64,000 nt of DNA from Ceratothoa steindachneri (lineage: Eukaryota; Arthropoda; Malacostraca; Isopoda; Cymothoidae): NCBI GenBank assembly GCA_963969495.1, contig OZ018321.1, positions 102,115,578-102,179,577 of the forward strand, read 5' to 3'. Under the pieces are notes generated by a model. It had not been told where the DNA came from, did no database searches, and worked only from the letters and a program-made list of their open reading frames with translations. Position 1 is the first letter of the stretch. Every line of letters begins with the position of its first letter. Shown piece by piece: positions 24,006 through 39,090 of this stretch. A program made the translations under genes and the position numbers.

Positions 24006-27000
24006 GGTTCGTGCTGTCCATAACAAATCATGGTCTTTAGGGTAGCTCTGTTTGGCGTGTCGAAGAAGAATATAGAACTGACTGCCCCAGGGATGGACAT
24101 ATGGCTGGTGAAAATAGCAACTCAAACCCAATTTTACTCTTCTAATTAATGAATGCCTCTGGCTTTGAAGAGCACTATACATTTATTTTTATTGACATGC
24201 ATAAATGTTTGAATACCAAATTCTTGTGAAAATGGATGACTTCAAGATCAGCATGACAAAGGAGTAAACACTTGGGCAAACGAGTAAATTTGATTGAATT
24301 AATCTCAAAGAAACATGATAAATAATAATAATGAAATCTATCTATAAGCTTAATTAAAAAGGAATGTCATATTGATATTTTGCATTTCAAACCATGGTTA
24401 TATATATACTTCATAAACTTCCCTTCATGCATCTTTTTCTGGAAATTCAAAACGAGACTCTCCCCCCCACTGATTAGGTAGAAAAGAAATTTAATTTATT
24501 AGGCTACACTCAATCACAACTGATTGGTCAAAAAGAAATTATGAGAGTCTGAAAGAACAAAAACAATTGTGTATGCGGAACTCCCCTCTATTTTGCCATT
24601 TATCCAAAATGATAAAGAAAACTAAAAAAATAACGGGTAGGAGAACGGCCGTGACATTGACAAGGAATGTATTTTCTAAGACCATTTTCCTCTAAAGCTA
24701 GAGACAGGCAGTATAAAATACCGTAGGTTTTACTGACACTCAGCCGATATGATCAAATGCTGCCTATTCTTGATTAGCAAAGCAAACTTGTCGCACATGT
24801 CTTATTAGATACGACATTTAGCAATCATAGCGGTCACTGTATATTAGCTTCCGACGATGGTTTTAGTTTCTAATCGGAAGAATATAAGTTCCTCATTGCA
24901 TTTGTTAAAATAAAGACTACCCATATCTTAACCTACCACCTTCAATGGAAAAGCCTACTAAAAAGACCTAAATTCTGTTCCTCAAAAATTAGATGAAGGT
25001 CTAGTACCAGCAGAGTCTACTATAAACGCATCAAGTGTAGACAGTCGAGAACGATTTTTTTATTGCAAGTACATGAAGAGATTAAGAGCAGCACGGTGCC
25101 TCTATCCTTCAGCTCTAAACTAACTGACGAAGTTTAATTTAAGACTTTGTTTTATACAAAATGAAAACAAAAATATTACAGCAACAATGAAAATAAAAAT
25201 AATAATCATCTCGGCCATAACAAAGCGAGACATAAAAGAAATGGAATATTATTATTACGGAAACTAATAGCGCAGATAGAAAATTATATAAGAGTTTGGA
25301 TGGATCTTTTAAGGTTATGAGAGGTAAAGAAAGGGAAAGTTTTTAGCTCATAAACCTTATCCTCTCCAGTAGACGGAAAATATTTTATTCAGAGTTATAA
25401 AATTGGCCGGAACTGATATACTAGATCTCAACTAATTTTAAGATCATTAAAATAACACGGAATAAAAGAGCTCCTAAATCTACTTATCTTGCATCTAACC
25501 AAGCAGGGGACATTCACGAATGGCATCTATTGACACCTTGAAACCATCGAATGCTTAATTAAAACGTGACATTCCCACTCCTAATTTTCCACAAATAACA
25601 TCACACTCATCACAGGGTCATGGTTGCTAGAATCTCCACAGTAACCTTCCAATAACGCAAGATTAGATTCATCTTAGGGAGCAACTTTCGAAATTCCTCT
25701 TTCAGGACCATGATCTCTACAAACGCGAACGCATTGGGAATCGGATATCGAGTGTAGCCCCCCTCCCACCTTGGCCTAGGGAACTTTCATGAGGAACGCT
25801 TAGGATTATATCCAATCTGAATCATATGCCATACAAATTTAGGTCTATTAAATTTAAAGAAAATCCGCATTCCTTCGAGCATACAATTGGAAACAATTTT
25901 CTATTCAACTTTAGAGTGTCTATCTCTCCAGCAAATAGCACGGTCAATCAAAAGGTTAACTTCATTTACCGTTAATTTGTTAACCAAAAAGTTCGTTTCT
26001 TTAATCGTCAATCTCAAAAGTGCCAAAACTATAAAATATAAAATGTTCTCGAATTATTAAGGACCAAAAAATAAGAAAATAGAAAACATTAATAAAACAC
26101 AATATTAGTATTAAAATAGAACAAAATTGATTGATAAGGTTGCCAAATGGAACAAAACGGAATAAAAATAACATGAAATAAATAAAAAAACTGAAACGAT
26201 AGACATAATGTCGGCGTTTTCCCTATTCTTCTCATTAAAAATTTTGTCCATTAGTTGCATGTTCCCTTTCAAGAAAAGTAGCATCTGAAACTTTCACCAG
26301 ACAGGGCTGATCACTTGGACCTCAAAATGTCGTTGCCAAGGGACAACAAGCGCTCTACTGTAGTATTAGATGGAATAGCAGTGTTAAATTTGATTAACAA
26401 GGCCACCAACACTTGCTATCACAATAGAGCTGCTTTATTGTAGCTGAGTAACGGTTGTGAAGAAGTCGTAATCCTCACATTCGTTATTTTTTTTTTTACA
26501 ATGGTTACTCAATTTGTCGATTTGGTACTTCAAGGCAGCAGTGTCGAAATCTACTCCAAACTGGAAAAATGCATGAATAAATTACCTGGAATTGTCTGTT
26601 GTTACTCTGAAATAGAAAAATTCTAAGTTGTTTATAAAACTAGTATCACAATTAGTAAATATTAAAATTTAGACATAAAATAGATATGCAATTTATTTTT
26701 AAATAAGATCCTGATTCTAATTTTCAATAGAGCTAAAAAATAATAAATAATTGAAAGAAAAGGTTCTATTAATAGAATTAAATTATCACTATCTAAAATC
26801 TAATCTAGTGTCTTTTACTGAATGCAAAATTCATAGTGTACGTTGATTATTTTAGCCTGTGCAAGCAATCATAGGTATGATGGCCGCTTAATGCACGCGA
26901 GCACTCCATGCAGCCTCTTTCTGGTGTGGGGTCCAACCAGTGAAGAGTCATGCCCAGGTCATCTCCAGGCAAGCACTCAGCTGTTGTGGCCACACGCGGA

Positions 27001-30000
27001 ACGTCATCAGGAACTCAGAATTTTTTAGAAAATCCTAAGAATTTATATTTTAATTTTGGAAGTAGCAACATCATCACTCAGCTATAACCTCACTATAACC
27101 GAATTGAGGGAATATCACTAGAGCAATGAGACAACCTTTTAAACGAGCCAATCAATAATGAATTCAAATAATCAAATAAAATGTTTGATGGTTTTGTGTC
27201 TATTGGACTATTGACATTATTTTTCACATCAATAATAAATATATTGAACTCTTATGTGCCTTCTAGGAGTAGAAACAATCTTAAAATTTCATTCCTAGTA
27301 TTTGGGCTAAATAAATATCAGTATTACCTGATTAAGTACTATTTAAATTCATTATGCGATTAAACGATTCACCTGCCGATCTTCCTCCGCAAGATAGAGC
27401 TCTTCGTGGGATTCAGCGAATTGATCAATTTCTCAACGCTTAGTGGCAGTATTTCGGCTTCGAACAGATCCACATTTTTTTTGTCTACAGCAGCCTGGGG
27501 TACGCCACTTCTAGAAGCAGTGATCTTACACGACTCGCCATTGCTTAGTTAGTGTGCTTTTGTGGCCAAGGACCGGAAAATAGACTGTAATAAGAAAAAA
27601 ACTCTGCTTGTGTTTTTTCGCTTTTCCACTAGATGATCGGGGCTTGGCGTTCTCCTAAAACTGCATAAACTTACCTTAGTGGATCCTTTTTATGTGTTGC
27701 CTGAGATTAATTAGGCTTGTCTCGTGCTCTTTAATTAAGGCAAATCTGGCAGCTGAGAAACAATTTATCTGCATTCTTTGAGTTTACTAAAAAGTAATCG
27801 TCCATAGGAATTCTGAACGTTTTTCTATTGAGGTCCCATGGCACTAACAGTTTCAGCTAAAACGATGTCAACACATTCAAGGTTTACATAAACCACAATT
27901 AGTTGTTTACTTACAAATCTGAACTATAAAAGCTTTTGCATAAAATGCACAAACTGCTGTGAAACTTTGTGAATTATAAAAATTATAAAAGATGCACTAG
28001 ATTACCCGTATTTTCTGTTTTCATTTGGAAACAGTATAACACCGGCCTAACTCCACGCTTTGTCATTCCTGCGCACTTGGCACAGTTTTCAAGAATTACA
28101 CACTGAAACTGAAATAAATTATATGTATAAGTGAATTAAATTATTTTTTCTGCTTAACGGACTTTAGTTAACAGAAGGTAAATCTAACGAAATATAATTA
28201 GTCTAATATAGATTTTAAAAGTTAATTTAACAGTTACACTGTTAGCAAAAAGTACACCTTCATTAACTAATGATTAAGGCATTAACAAGTTTTGATCGTT
28301 TCTGCTCACCAGTAGAGTGTGTTGAAAAAGCAGCAAAGGGAACGTTACTGAGAAAATACACTGTTATACCTGCCTTTCGACCTTTTAGTACAGGTTTTTT
28401 CTAAATTTTACCTTTATGAACATACCTATATTTGTTGTAAATCCACTACACTTGCCTTCCTAAACACTCAACACGCAAAAATAAAATTAATTATGCAGCT
28501 CACACACACTTGCATCAATAAATGGTATTCTTAATTTCCCGTGGCTTATTTTTTTTCATAACCTTAATCCGACGCAACATATGAGGACAGTTAATGTTGC
28601 AAGTTGAATAGTAAAATAGATATTTGTTGTCACCCCAGAATTAGACCTACTCTAAATTTATGTCGTGGAAAATTGACACCTAAATAATCAATTCCTATGC
28701 GAACTTGCTATTGACTGTAATCATATAATGTAAATTTATATCATCAATATTATCACCACCTGGAAATTGTAAAGTGTATTTTTTTTACTGACCTATTAAA
28801 GCATATCGGCAATTACATTATCAAAATTAAATCCATTCCCACCTTAATAATTTACTGTCTTTCATCTTCTCTCTCACAAGACGTTCTATAAACTATATAG
28901 ATAAACCCTCTTTTCTCCTAAATAACACAAAATAAGAACAAATCCTTAAATATACTGAGACGATACGAGTTTCACAGCCACGTAATTATTTGATTCAATC
29001 TAATTTCTACCATATAAAATTTGTATACATCCATTACAAACTACTTGTACGTATCAAAAAAGACAAACACAGCGATTTGTCTATAAGTATCCATACGATG
29101 CCTATTTTCTCATCAAGTAATTACACTGAGACATTTCACTGCCATGGACATTCATGACTGCATATATTCATATGCCATAAATTTGATCTATTTTAATGGT
29201 GCCAGGGGCTTCACTGTGAAGGTTGTTACATCCCGAGAGTCGAGGAACAGTACAACTTCCAGTCCCCATTGCTCGACTCCTACATCACCCCATTGAGACC
29301 GTTTGGGCCTGAGATTGGGTTGTACTGTCCATGTGGGTTAGAGCTTTACTGCTTTTTTTAGCTGCCAGGTCAACTAATATTCTCGGAACCTGTAACCTGG
29401 GATGGCAGATCTTCAGATTCTTGCAGTTCTGTCTCCCTGACTAGTCAGTCCGGAGGTGGAGCATTTAAAGAAATCGACTGACCGATGCACAACTTCCGGT
29501 GGCCTTGGTTTTGAGAATAGTGTAAACGTCATCATTTATGCCTACAAACAAATAATCCTTGTAAACGTCCGAAAACCTTCGATGGAATATTTGGGAAGAG
29601 AATAGATGCAAGACATAGCTCTCAACCTCGCAGTTTCTTACTTCTATGGCTTAAAGCTACAGGTTGCGATAGGTAACTTGTCGTCAAACTTCCATCTAAA
29701 ATAAAATAACCCCAAATTTATTTGTACAGATATATTTACCAAACTTACATGTTAAAGATTTGAAGTATTTTAATATTGATTTTATTTAATGAAATTGCCG
29801 TCGACCTAAATCACGAGCTCGAGGTGGCGTTGGAGCATGATGCAGACCTTGACGGTCTCGCGGTTTATCTGTGCAAAAATATGGTGGTCCTGGACTTAAG
29901 CTCCAATTAATTGGTTCATGGGAACTAGTTAGGCTCTCTCTCTCAAATACACCCCAAACATACTGAATGTTTTGGAAGGTTTTCTTAAAACAAAGATTAT

Positions 30001-31473
30001 TCTACGACACTCCAATGCTTCTTTTAAAAAAATAAGATTTACAATTTTCTACCATTATTTTAAAAAAAAAATTATAGCCTCGAGCTTTTTATATATTCTC
30101 ACCATTTTTTAAATTAATAATAGCATAGCATTATTTTACAAATGGGCAAATTTAGAAAATCAGTGCGCTACAAAGAAAGGCAAGTTTGAGGGATCAAAAT
30201 AGACTCCTTTCATTTACTTTAATTACGAACATCAAAAACGTGAAATTTCGTTACATTGTGCTATTAATGGGAGCTTACCGTATATCCTAATGTATTAAAG
30301 ATATGGGATAAATTAATTTCACTAAGCGATTGCCTAATTAATTCCAAGTGTATTAATGGTGCATAATATTTTAAGTTTCTTTGTTTGATAAGCTAAAGTG
30401 CGGTATAAGTTAATTGTATATTTTTGAAGGGACGGTGTTTTAGTTTTTTCTAGGTTCTATTCAAAGAGAAATCCAGATGGGAGCAGTGGAGAGTTGAGCC
30501 AATCTTAAGGAAAATTGGAGGCAATTTTGAACGGTCTTGAAGACGAATTCTAACCAATTGAGGCGTTTATGGGTTTGAGTGGTTGTGAGTTCTGAGTTTA
30601 AATAATTGGTGAGCTTCAAAATGGGAGGTTGCACGTTTGAGCCCAGTCCGATGGTTGAATCAGAATGCATTACTGCTTAGATGCAAAGAAGTTGTGGGGT
30701 TTTGTGCCGTTTGCGAGGGCCAGTCAGCAAGGCACTTTACTGGAAATTACAGAAATAACATTGGGGAGCGGTGAATAAATTAGTTCCTGCCGGAGAGGGG
30801 CTAAAGGGAACTGCGGCGAGGAGCAATATCGCCAGTGAAAAAGACATTGGAATCGCTAAAATCTTCAACTGCGAATGGGGACGTCTTTGAATTTTTAGGA
30901 AGTTGTGAGGTTAAACTGAAGTTGAGATCTTGATGAAAGGGGTGAACTGGATTTAATACAGATGAGGTAGTGTTAGTCTTTACTTTCTTACACAACTATC
31001 ACAAACTTATCTTTTAAATGAATTAAAAAAACAAGCACTCCACATCGAGTGACTATATTTATCAAATCGGATTAATTTTCTGTTTCCATTGGTTATGTAT
31101 CAAAGAAATAAGTTTTTAATTTTTCCAAAAAAAATTGCTTGTTTCATTATTTTTCTAAATATTTTTTTACCAAATAAAGTTTTCAGCTATATAAAACGCT
31201 AGGCATTTTCATTTTCATTAATTCGAATTAATGTTGGTTGACTCAATTAACACTTTATTATTTTTTTCATCTTAAAACAAGCGTAGGTATTTTGTCTAAA
31301 ATAATGTTCAGAAAACATAGAACAAAGGAAATGTCGAGGACAAATGTTTCGTTAGGGAGAAAAACCTATTCTAACGGGTAACTCTGTAAACATTTTTTTA
31401 GATTATTACTAAACTTACTTTCTTTTGGTTAAAGATAAAGGAACAAACATCGTTTGCCCAGTGTACAATAACT

Positions 31474-31475
<2 letters not shown>
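24006..31475. other. Long AT-rich spacer with a few protein-like islands
   Basis: About 7.5 kb without a recognised gene or transposon. GC-richer islands that could be eroded exons or element pieces are: 26860-27025 (plus-strand 61-codon frame), 27360-27600, 29215-29490, 29775-29930, and 30461-30995 (two minus-strand frames of 69 and 64 codons separated by about 130 bp). None has a motif I can name. The remainder is low-complexity AT-rich DNA. Confidence 0.5.
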
Positions 31476-31564
<89 letters not shown>

Positions 31565-31566
31565 AA

Positions 31567-31618
<52 letters not shown>
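31476..31618. repeat. (TA)n microsatellite abutting the Gypsy 5' LTR
   Basis: TA run of about 140 bp with one interruption (AAGGAAGT at 31561-31568). It merges with the first bases of the 5' LTR at 31619, where the LTR's TGT start has been lost or absorbed. Confidence 0.95.
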
Positions 31619-31621
<3 letters not shown>

Positions 31622-32290
31622 AGAACGGTGTGGGCCGCTCAATTTCAACCGTTATCACATGTTGTTTAAAAACACGAGGCTACCCACGTGCATCTTTGCC
31701 TTGAAGCCGGGCGCATTATAGCCGCCAACTGAGTAAATGTTTGAACAAGGAGGTTTATCTTCCCCCGTTTCTCCCCATGCACTGGCCTCGCCAGATTGAG
31801 TTAGGCTTATGGGCCGATAAGGTATTTTTCTCAGGCGCGGCTGTGCATTCCCTCGAAGCCCCCACTCTATTGTCCCTTACGCCAAGGGGATGTCCCGACT
31901 ATTTATATGGAAACTTTACCACTAAGTGAGATTCAAAATCCAGATTTTCTTCGCGAGACATCTCTACGATCCACTCTCACCTTGTGTGCCAAGGGCCCTC
32001 GACCTTGAGATCCACCATCACTTGTCCAGAAGAGGATAATATTCCTTGAGTGCCAAGGTTTGAGTCTTCATGACGCCAAGTCCACAAGGCTTCCCCTGTT
32101 GTTCAGAAAGAGAACAACGTTAGAACAGCCATTGTACTTTTGAGCCCGTTGACAAGAAACGGTTCTCACCCCCCCCTTGTGTTCAGAAGAGAACAACGTA
32201 GAAAAGCCATTGTTCTTCAAGCCCTCAACGAATAGTCATATATGGTATATCGTCGAGAGTCCATTCTACGATATATATACTATTTAAATT
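31619..32290 (+). repeat. 5' LTR, shortened copy
   Basis: Matches 35715-36330 and 36974-37023 of the 3' LTR closely. The internal block equivalent to about 36331-36973 is missing, joined at a shared CCCTCAACG. It keeps two copies (from 32101 and 32181) of the roughly 80-bp unit that the 3' LTR has four times. A TATTTATATGG TATA-like stretch near 31900 is shared by both LTRs and could be part of the promoter. The 3' border is placed just before the primer-binding-like site. Confidence 0.85.
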
Positions 32291-32308
32291 TGGTGTCAGG
32301 TGTGGGGT
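32291..32308 (+). other. Probable primer-binding site of the Gypsy element
   Basis: TGGTGTCAGGTGTGGGG lies immediately inside the 5' LTR and begins with TGG, as the CCA-3' end of a tRNA primer requires. I cannot name the tRNA. Confidence 0.55.
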
Positions 32309-32630
32309 TTAACGCTATATCTTTGCAAACACTGGTCTCAGTCGAGTAAAGGATAGTGTTATTCGTTATAATAATAGAGTATAGTAGTTCCCTTTTGTTT
32401 TAAAGATTGCTATCCCCTTTTTTGAAACTTAAGAAGCTAGAGTCGCTCAAGGAACTGTTATAATAATTTGTTTGTGTTTTTTTGCGTGTGATTTTAGCTA
32501 GTGGTTATTTAGATCGAGAAACCTAGTACGAATAGGTCAGTGCCCATATTTAGGTAGGCTAACTCTCTAGCAGGCATAATTCTTATTGCAAGGAATTTGA
32601 GTTGGTTGACTATTGCGCCTCCAAGTGCAA

Positions 32631-34420
32631 AGATGACTTAGTTCGAAATCTTTAAAGCTCAAGGAGAATCCTTGAGACTTTCAGGAAAAGAACTAATTGA
32701 GTACGTTCAAGAGAAGGAAAGAACAGAAAGAGAAAGAGAAAAAAAAGAAAGAGAAAGAGAAATCCAACGAGAAGAAAGAGAGGAACGGAAAACACAAGCT
32801 GAGCTTCACCATCAGATTGAAATAGCTCCTGTTTAAGCAGAAATACAGTCAGCCAGTTCACGTTCAGAAGCCCCCCCCCCACAATCTCCAGCTAAAGCTC
32901 CCCAATTTCAGGGATGGAAAGGATTTTGGAGCATTTTTAGCCCACTTCGAAAAGATCCTCAAAATCAATAACATGGATCTGGAGGCTGAAGGTGTATTCA
33001 GGTTACTTCCCTTGTTAAATTGTAAATTGCGCGAAATTTTTATATCTTTACCATCTGAATGTACAATTAACTAGCCAGCACCTTAAAAGCTGAGTTATTG
33101 GCCACTCATAATATGACTCCCGATTTCTACCACCAAGAATTTCGAGGAGGTTGTATTAAACCCGGACAGACGTCCCGTTAATTCGGATACATTCTTCAGA
33201 GGAATTTTAAATTTTGGTTGGAATCCTCAAAGGTTGATCCTAACTACGAATCCTTAACAGACTTTGTGTTGCGGGATCAATTTTTGGCGTCTCTCCCGAC
33301 GGAGATCCGCGGGTTCGTCAAGGATCGTCGGTGCCAGACCTTTAAAGAATGTACCGAAGAAGCGGATGTCTATGCCGCAAGCCATAATTTATACCTAAAG
33401 GAGAATCGAACTTCTCACCAATTCCCAAACCAGGAAAGAAGGAAGGATTCGCGCCCCTTCCCAGGAAAGCTGACGAAGTTTTCAGGCCCTGTAAAACCCC
33501 AAAACTTTATTCCCCAAAACCAACAACGGGACTCCAAACCTCCCGTTAAAATTTCTCCTCCATCTCTCTTCCCGAAGCGACCAATCATATGCTTCACCTG
33601 TGGTGTAGAAAACCACATGAGCTGGAATTGCCCCCAAAATTCTAGGCTTAAGAGCAGGCCATCCCACCAAGTTTACCAGCTTAATGCCACCCCGGCTTCC
33701 CTGGTGGTGCAGACCCAAGCAGCAACTTCTCTTCCTCCGTCAGGCCACCAGGTAAATTTTATTTTTGATAAAAGTTCACCGGGAACTTTGAAATATGAGG
33801 AGGGCAGCGTGAACGGCTGCCGAGTATCGACTCTCGCCAGGGACACAGGATGCACGTGTTTCATCGTGTCCGACGAGCTCCTCCCCCCAGTGGACCCTAA
33901 CCACGAAAAATTTGCGGTGGTACATGACTACCTTGGGCGGGCGAACCGATTCTCTGTCGTTAGATGTTACCTGCAGTTTCAATATTATGATCGCTGGGCT
34001 GAAGTCATTGTAGCACCCATACAATTCTGTTCCGTACTTATAGGACAGAGCCTCCAAGTGAGTTACGACCCTGTGTCTCAGGCCACCCTTCCTCGAGGCC
34101 GAGCTAAGAAAGAAGCCCAGGAGCCCGTCCCCATCAGAACGCCGATATCGTCCGATTTCTCGGAGACCCTTAACCAGGACTTTAGGACGGCACAAAAGGA
34201 GTGTGAATTACTAACACCCTTAGGCGATAAGGCCCAAGACAAGGAAACGGAGACTGTCCGTGGACCCAAAGAAAAAAAGTACCCCCAACGCGCCCATGGA
34301 GATACGTTCGTAGAACTGGACGAAACATCGGAGCTTGAAAAAGATTACCCCGCGGAGTGCCTTAATGTAATACAGACAGTGTGCATCCAACCTGATGCAA
34401 TTACCCTCCTCCTTTCCTAA
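32631..34420 (+). pseudogene. Gypsy gag-protease
   Basis: The reading from ATG 32631 has a TAG at codon 3 and another stop near 32834, then becomes open for 400 codons (33218-34420). The N-terminal part has an RE-rich coiled-coil-like stretch (about 32710-32800). The open part holds a capsid-like LRDQFLASLPTEIRGFVKDR (about 33265-33325), a CCHC knuckle (CFTCGVENHMSWNC, about 33595-33636) that would bind RNA, and a retropepsin motif LARDTGCTCFIVSDELL (about 33830-33885) with the catalytic Asp-Thr-Gly intact. The protease would mature the polyprotein. The knuckle is followed directly by protease, as in Gypsy elements with fused gag-pol. The stop at 34418 is followed by pol in another frame. Confidence 0.85.
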
Positions 34421-34422
34421 CA

Positions 34423-35299
34423 GGTGAGTCTTTTGAACCCTCTGACCTGGATATTGACGCGCAGCTGACACCACACCAAAAGAGTCAGCTACAAGAACTA
34501 TTTGAATGGAGTCACCATTTAACCACCCTATTAGCTCTTTTCGAGCGACTGCGCAAAAATGGCCTCACCATTGGCCCCAGCAAATGCCATTTTGCCCACG
34601 AAACCATTAAATACTTGGGTTTCGAAATAGGACAAAGCCAGTTAGATCCCCAAGAGGACAAGATTAAGGCAATCGCCGACATGCTTCTCCCGATTACAAA
34701 GAAGCAATTAAGATCGTTCCTAGGATCAGCTTCTTACTATCGGCGATTTGTTCCAAAATTTCGCTGCAATTTCGGCGCCCCTCAACTCCCTTTTAAAAAA
34801 GAATTCCCCCGATCGTCTACGTTAGGATGATGTCGCGGTTTCATATTTTAATCAGCTCAAGAGTAAGCTTATTTCTGCCCCCATTTTAAAGTTGCCCAAC
34901 CGAGAAAAATCCTTTGGGATTAAGACCGACGCGAGCAACGAGGGCATTGGAGGTGTACTCCTTCAATACGAGGATGACGGAACGAGTCATCCAGTTGCAT
35001 ATGCTAGTCACCAATTATTATCACGCGAAAAGAGATATGCCACTATAGAGAAGGAAGCTCTATCAATTATCTGGGTTATAGACAAATTCAAAATGTACTT
35101 GTTTGGAAAAGAATTTCAGATAGGAACCGACCACCGTCCGTTAGCCTATATCCGGAATGTACGACACTCCAACGGCCGAATTATGCGCTGGAGTTTACTC
35201 TTGCAAGAGTATCAATTTAAAATAAATTATATAAAAGGTTCCGAAAACCAGGTCGCTGACGCACTCAGTAGGAATGCGTTACCGAATAGCGTAGATTAA
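34423..35299 (+). pseudogene. Gypsy pol remnant: RT tail and RNase H
   Basis: Pol starts one frame away from gag-PR. It reads PSDLDIDAQLTPHQKSQLQE, then jumps at about 34510 straight to LALFERLRKNGLTIGPSKCH and KYLGFEIG, the thumb side of the reverse transcriptase. The fingers and palm with the YxDD active site are therefore deleted. After an A-run frameshift near 34795, RNase H is open (34892-35299): FGIKTDASNEGIGGVLLQ with catalytic Asp, EKEALSIIW with catalytic Glu, GTDHRPLAYI with catalytic Asp, ending at VADALSRNALP. A TAA at 35297 closes the frame. No integrase zinc finger or DDE domain follows. Confidence 0.85.
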
Positions 35300-35714
35300 T
35301 TGTATTCGTATGATTAGGATCTCCATGTATGTATATACCGTCTTGTACGACTTAAATTAGATTCTCGTGTAAAATTATTAGTAAATGTATATGTCTGAAT
35401 TTTGTAACGATCAATGTCTATTTTTTTGTATGCATATATATTTGTACCCATTAAATTACGTATAAATTATTTTGTCCCATATGTACTAATTTTATATCAT
35501 TTCATTGCTCCATGCCCCTTTTATTGATTAAGTGGTCTTAAAGGTTAGTTTACCCTATAATCAAAAGATCAGAATAATCATATGTATTAAGGTAATACTA
35601 GTTAGGTGCATGAAGGTACGGTTGGTACAAGAAAACGAGTTCCCTACAACGGAGCTCTATCGTTGTCCCTTCTCTCTTTTTTTCGAAGTGACAACTTCCC
35701 CCGGAATGGAGGGG
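35300..35714 (+). other. Gypsy 3' internal region, no integrase; purine tract
   Basis: About 415 bp of AT-rich DNA between the RNase H stop and the 3' LTR. All three plus frames are closed and none shows integrase motifs. A purine-rich tract GGAATGGAGGGG at 35703-35714 directly precedes the LTR and fits the plus-strand primer. Confidence 0.7.
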
Positions 35715-37686
<1,972 letters not shown>

Positions 37687-37767
<81 letters not shown>

Positions 37768-37799
37768 TATATTTATATATATATATCTATATATATATA

Positions 37800-37872
<73 letters not shown>
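37687..37872. repeat. (TA)n microsatellite with interruptions
   Basis: About 186 bp of TA with interruptions of AAATATATATTTATA type near 37763-37801. It flanks the Penelope fragment on its 5' side. Confidence 0.95.
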
Positions 37873-37875
<3 letters not shown>

Positions 37876-38116
37876 GCACACTTTGACATTACGATACACT
37901 CATGGAATGCGTGCGGCAGAGCAATCTGGCTTTGAAATGTAAATCCAGTTAATATTTTGCCAACATCTTTGCATATATTCTATATTTAAGAAAGGGTTGC
38001 CATATTGCATGTCACGGTGCCATGTAACAACAACACAAGACGTGTTTAAAGTTGATTTCTGCTTTTGGAAATTATAAATATATTTTATGAAGATCACTAG
38101 AAAAGCCCCAAATGCT

Positions 38117-39090
38117 CAGCCATCTCTTGCGAGGAAGGAAAGAATCGCGTCTGTGAGAAGAGAGGGTCTCACTTAACGGAGAATTGGGAAAAAGGAACAA
38201 GTTTTCTCTTGTGGTGTCCGCTCCGTTGTTAAGAGATTTGAGGAAGATGAGTAAAATAAAGACAAGTCTCGATCAGAGCACCCCTGGAAGCTTTCTAAAT
38301 CTCAAGATAACTTCATCTGTGTCACCGATCTTAGCAACGGCTGCACCTGAAATTGTTGCGCAAAAAGGTGAAGCTAGTGGAATGACTGTCTCAACTTCTA
38401 CAGTAAAGAGAAGGCTCATGGAAGTTTGATTTAGAGGCAGATATTGAGCAAGGAAACCTTTCCCAAGGGTAAAAATAAGAGAAACTTACTGGTATTGGCT
38501 AAATAACATAAATAATTGTCAATTCATCAATGGAAATGTGTATTCTTGATTGATTAGGTAAGGTATAGATATATGACTCAAAGTGAAGAATTTTAAAATG
38601 AGGAAAAATGGTAAAAAGATGAATTCTGGTTGCATTATACATTTTTTTTTATTTGGCGGATGTAGCATAATGGTATGGTACTGTTTCTTAGGAAACACTG
38701 TTTGTTGACCTCCTTGAACCTTAAGAATTCTAAATACAAGGTATGCTGACCAAGGTCGCGTGCTTTCACTTATTTCGATTTATGACCTTACGACCTTCAA
38801 AACTTTCAATAATTCCAGAACTATATCATTTGAAAGAGAATGTAAAACAACATAAGAGTTTCAGATTTCGTTAGAATCCGACGAATAGTTACAATGTTTT
38901 TCCCAAAACAATAAAAAAGCAAAACGGAGACCGACAGACATAATGTGATATAGAATCACACGCGACTAAAAATGGATGTCACTCCATTATATAGCGTGAC
39001 GTAATTCCATCTAGCAGACATCTGATGGAGTAGAACTTCATTATCCAACAAGATAATGACCAAACACATAGCTAGTAATAAATCTAAGGG
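38117..39090 (+). pseudogene. Second Tc1-like transposase relic
   Basis: Plus-strand remnant of another Tc1-type transposase. An N-terminal DNA-binding part gives VVKRFEEDE (near 38220) in one frame and TAAPEIVAQKGEASGMTVST, then STVKRRLMEV, in another (38184-38429), where a TGA replaces the Gly of the usual GLRGR block before FRGR. The reading WxKDEFWL near 38610 is a poor match to the first catalytic Asp region. FIIQQDNDQTH near 39030-39062 keeps the second (QDND). The sequence between 38640 and 39000 is not readable as transposase, so it is deleted or replaced. Inverted repeats were not found. It is not a close copy of the Tc1 at 2.1-3.7 kb. Confidence 0.7.

Noticed and set aside
34405..34440. 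Programmed frameshift between gag-protease and pol in the Gypsy element
   Set aside because: No slippery heptamer is visible, and the element already has other stops and an A-run frameshift, so decay is simpler.
33415..34474. Minus-strand frames opposite gag-protease
   Set aside because: They are shadows of the 400-codon plus-strand frame, which has the zinc knuckle and protease motifs.
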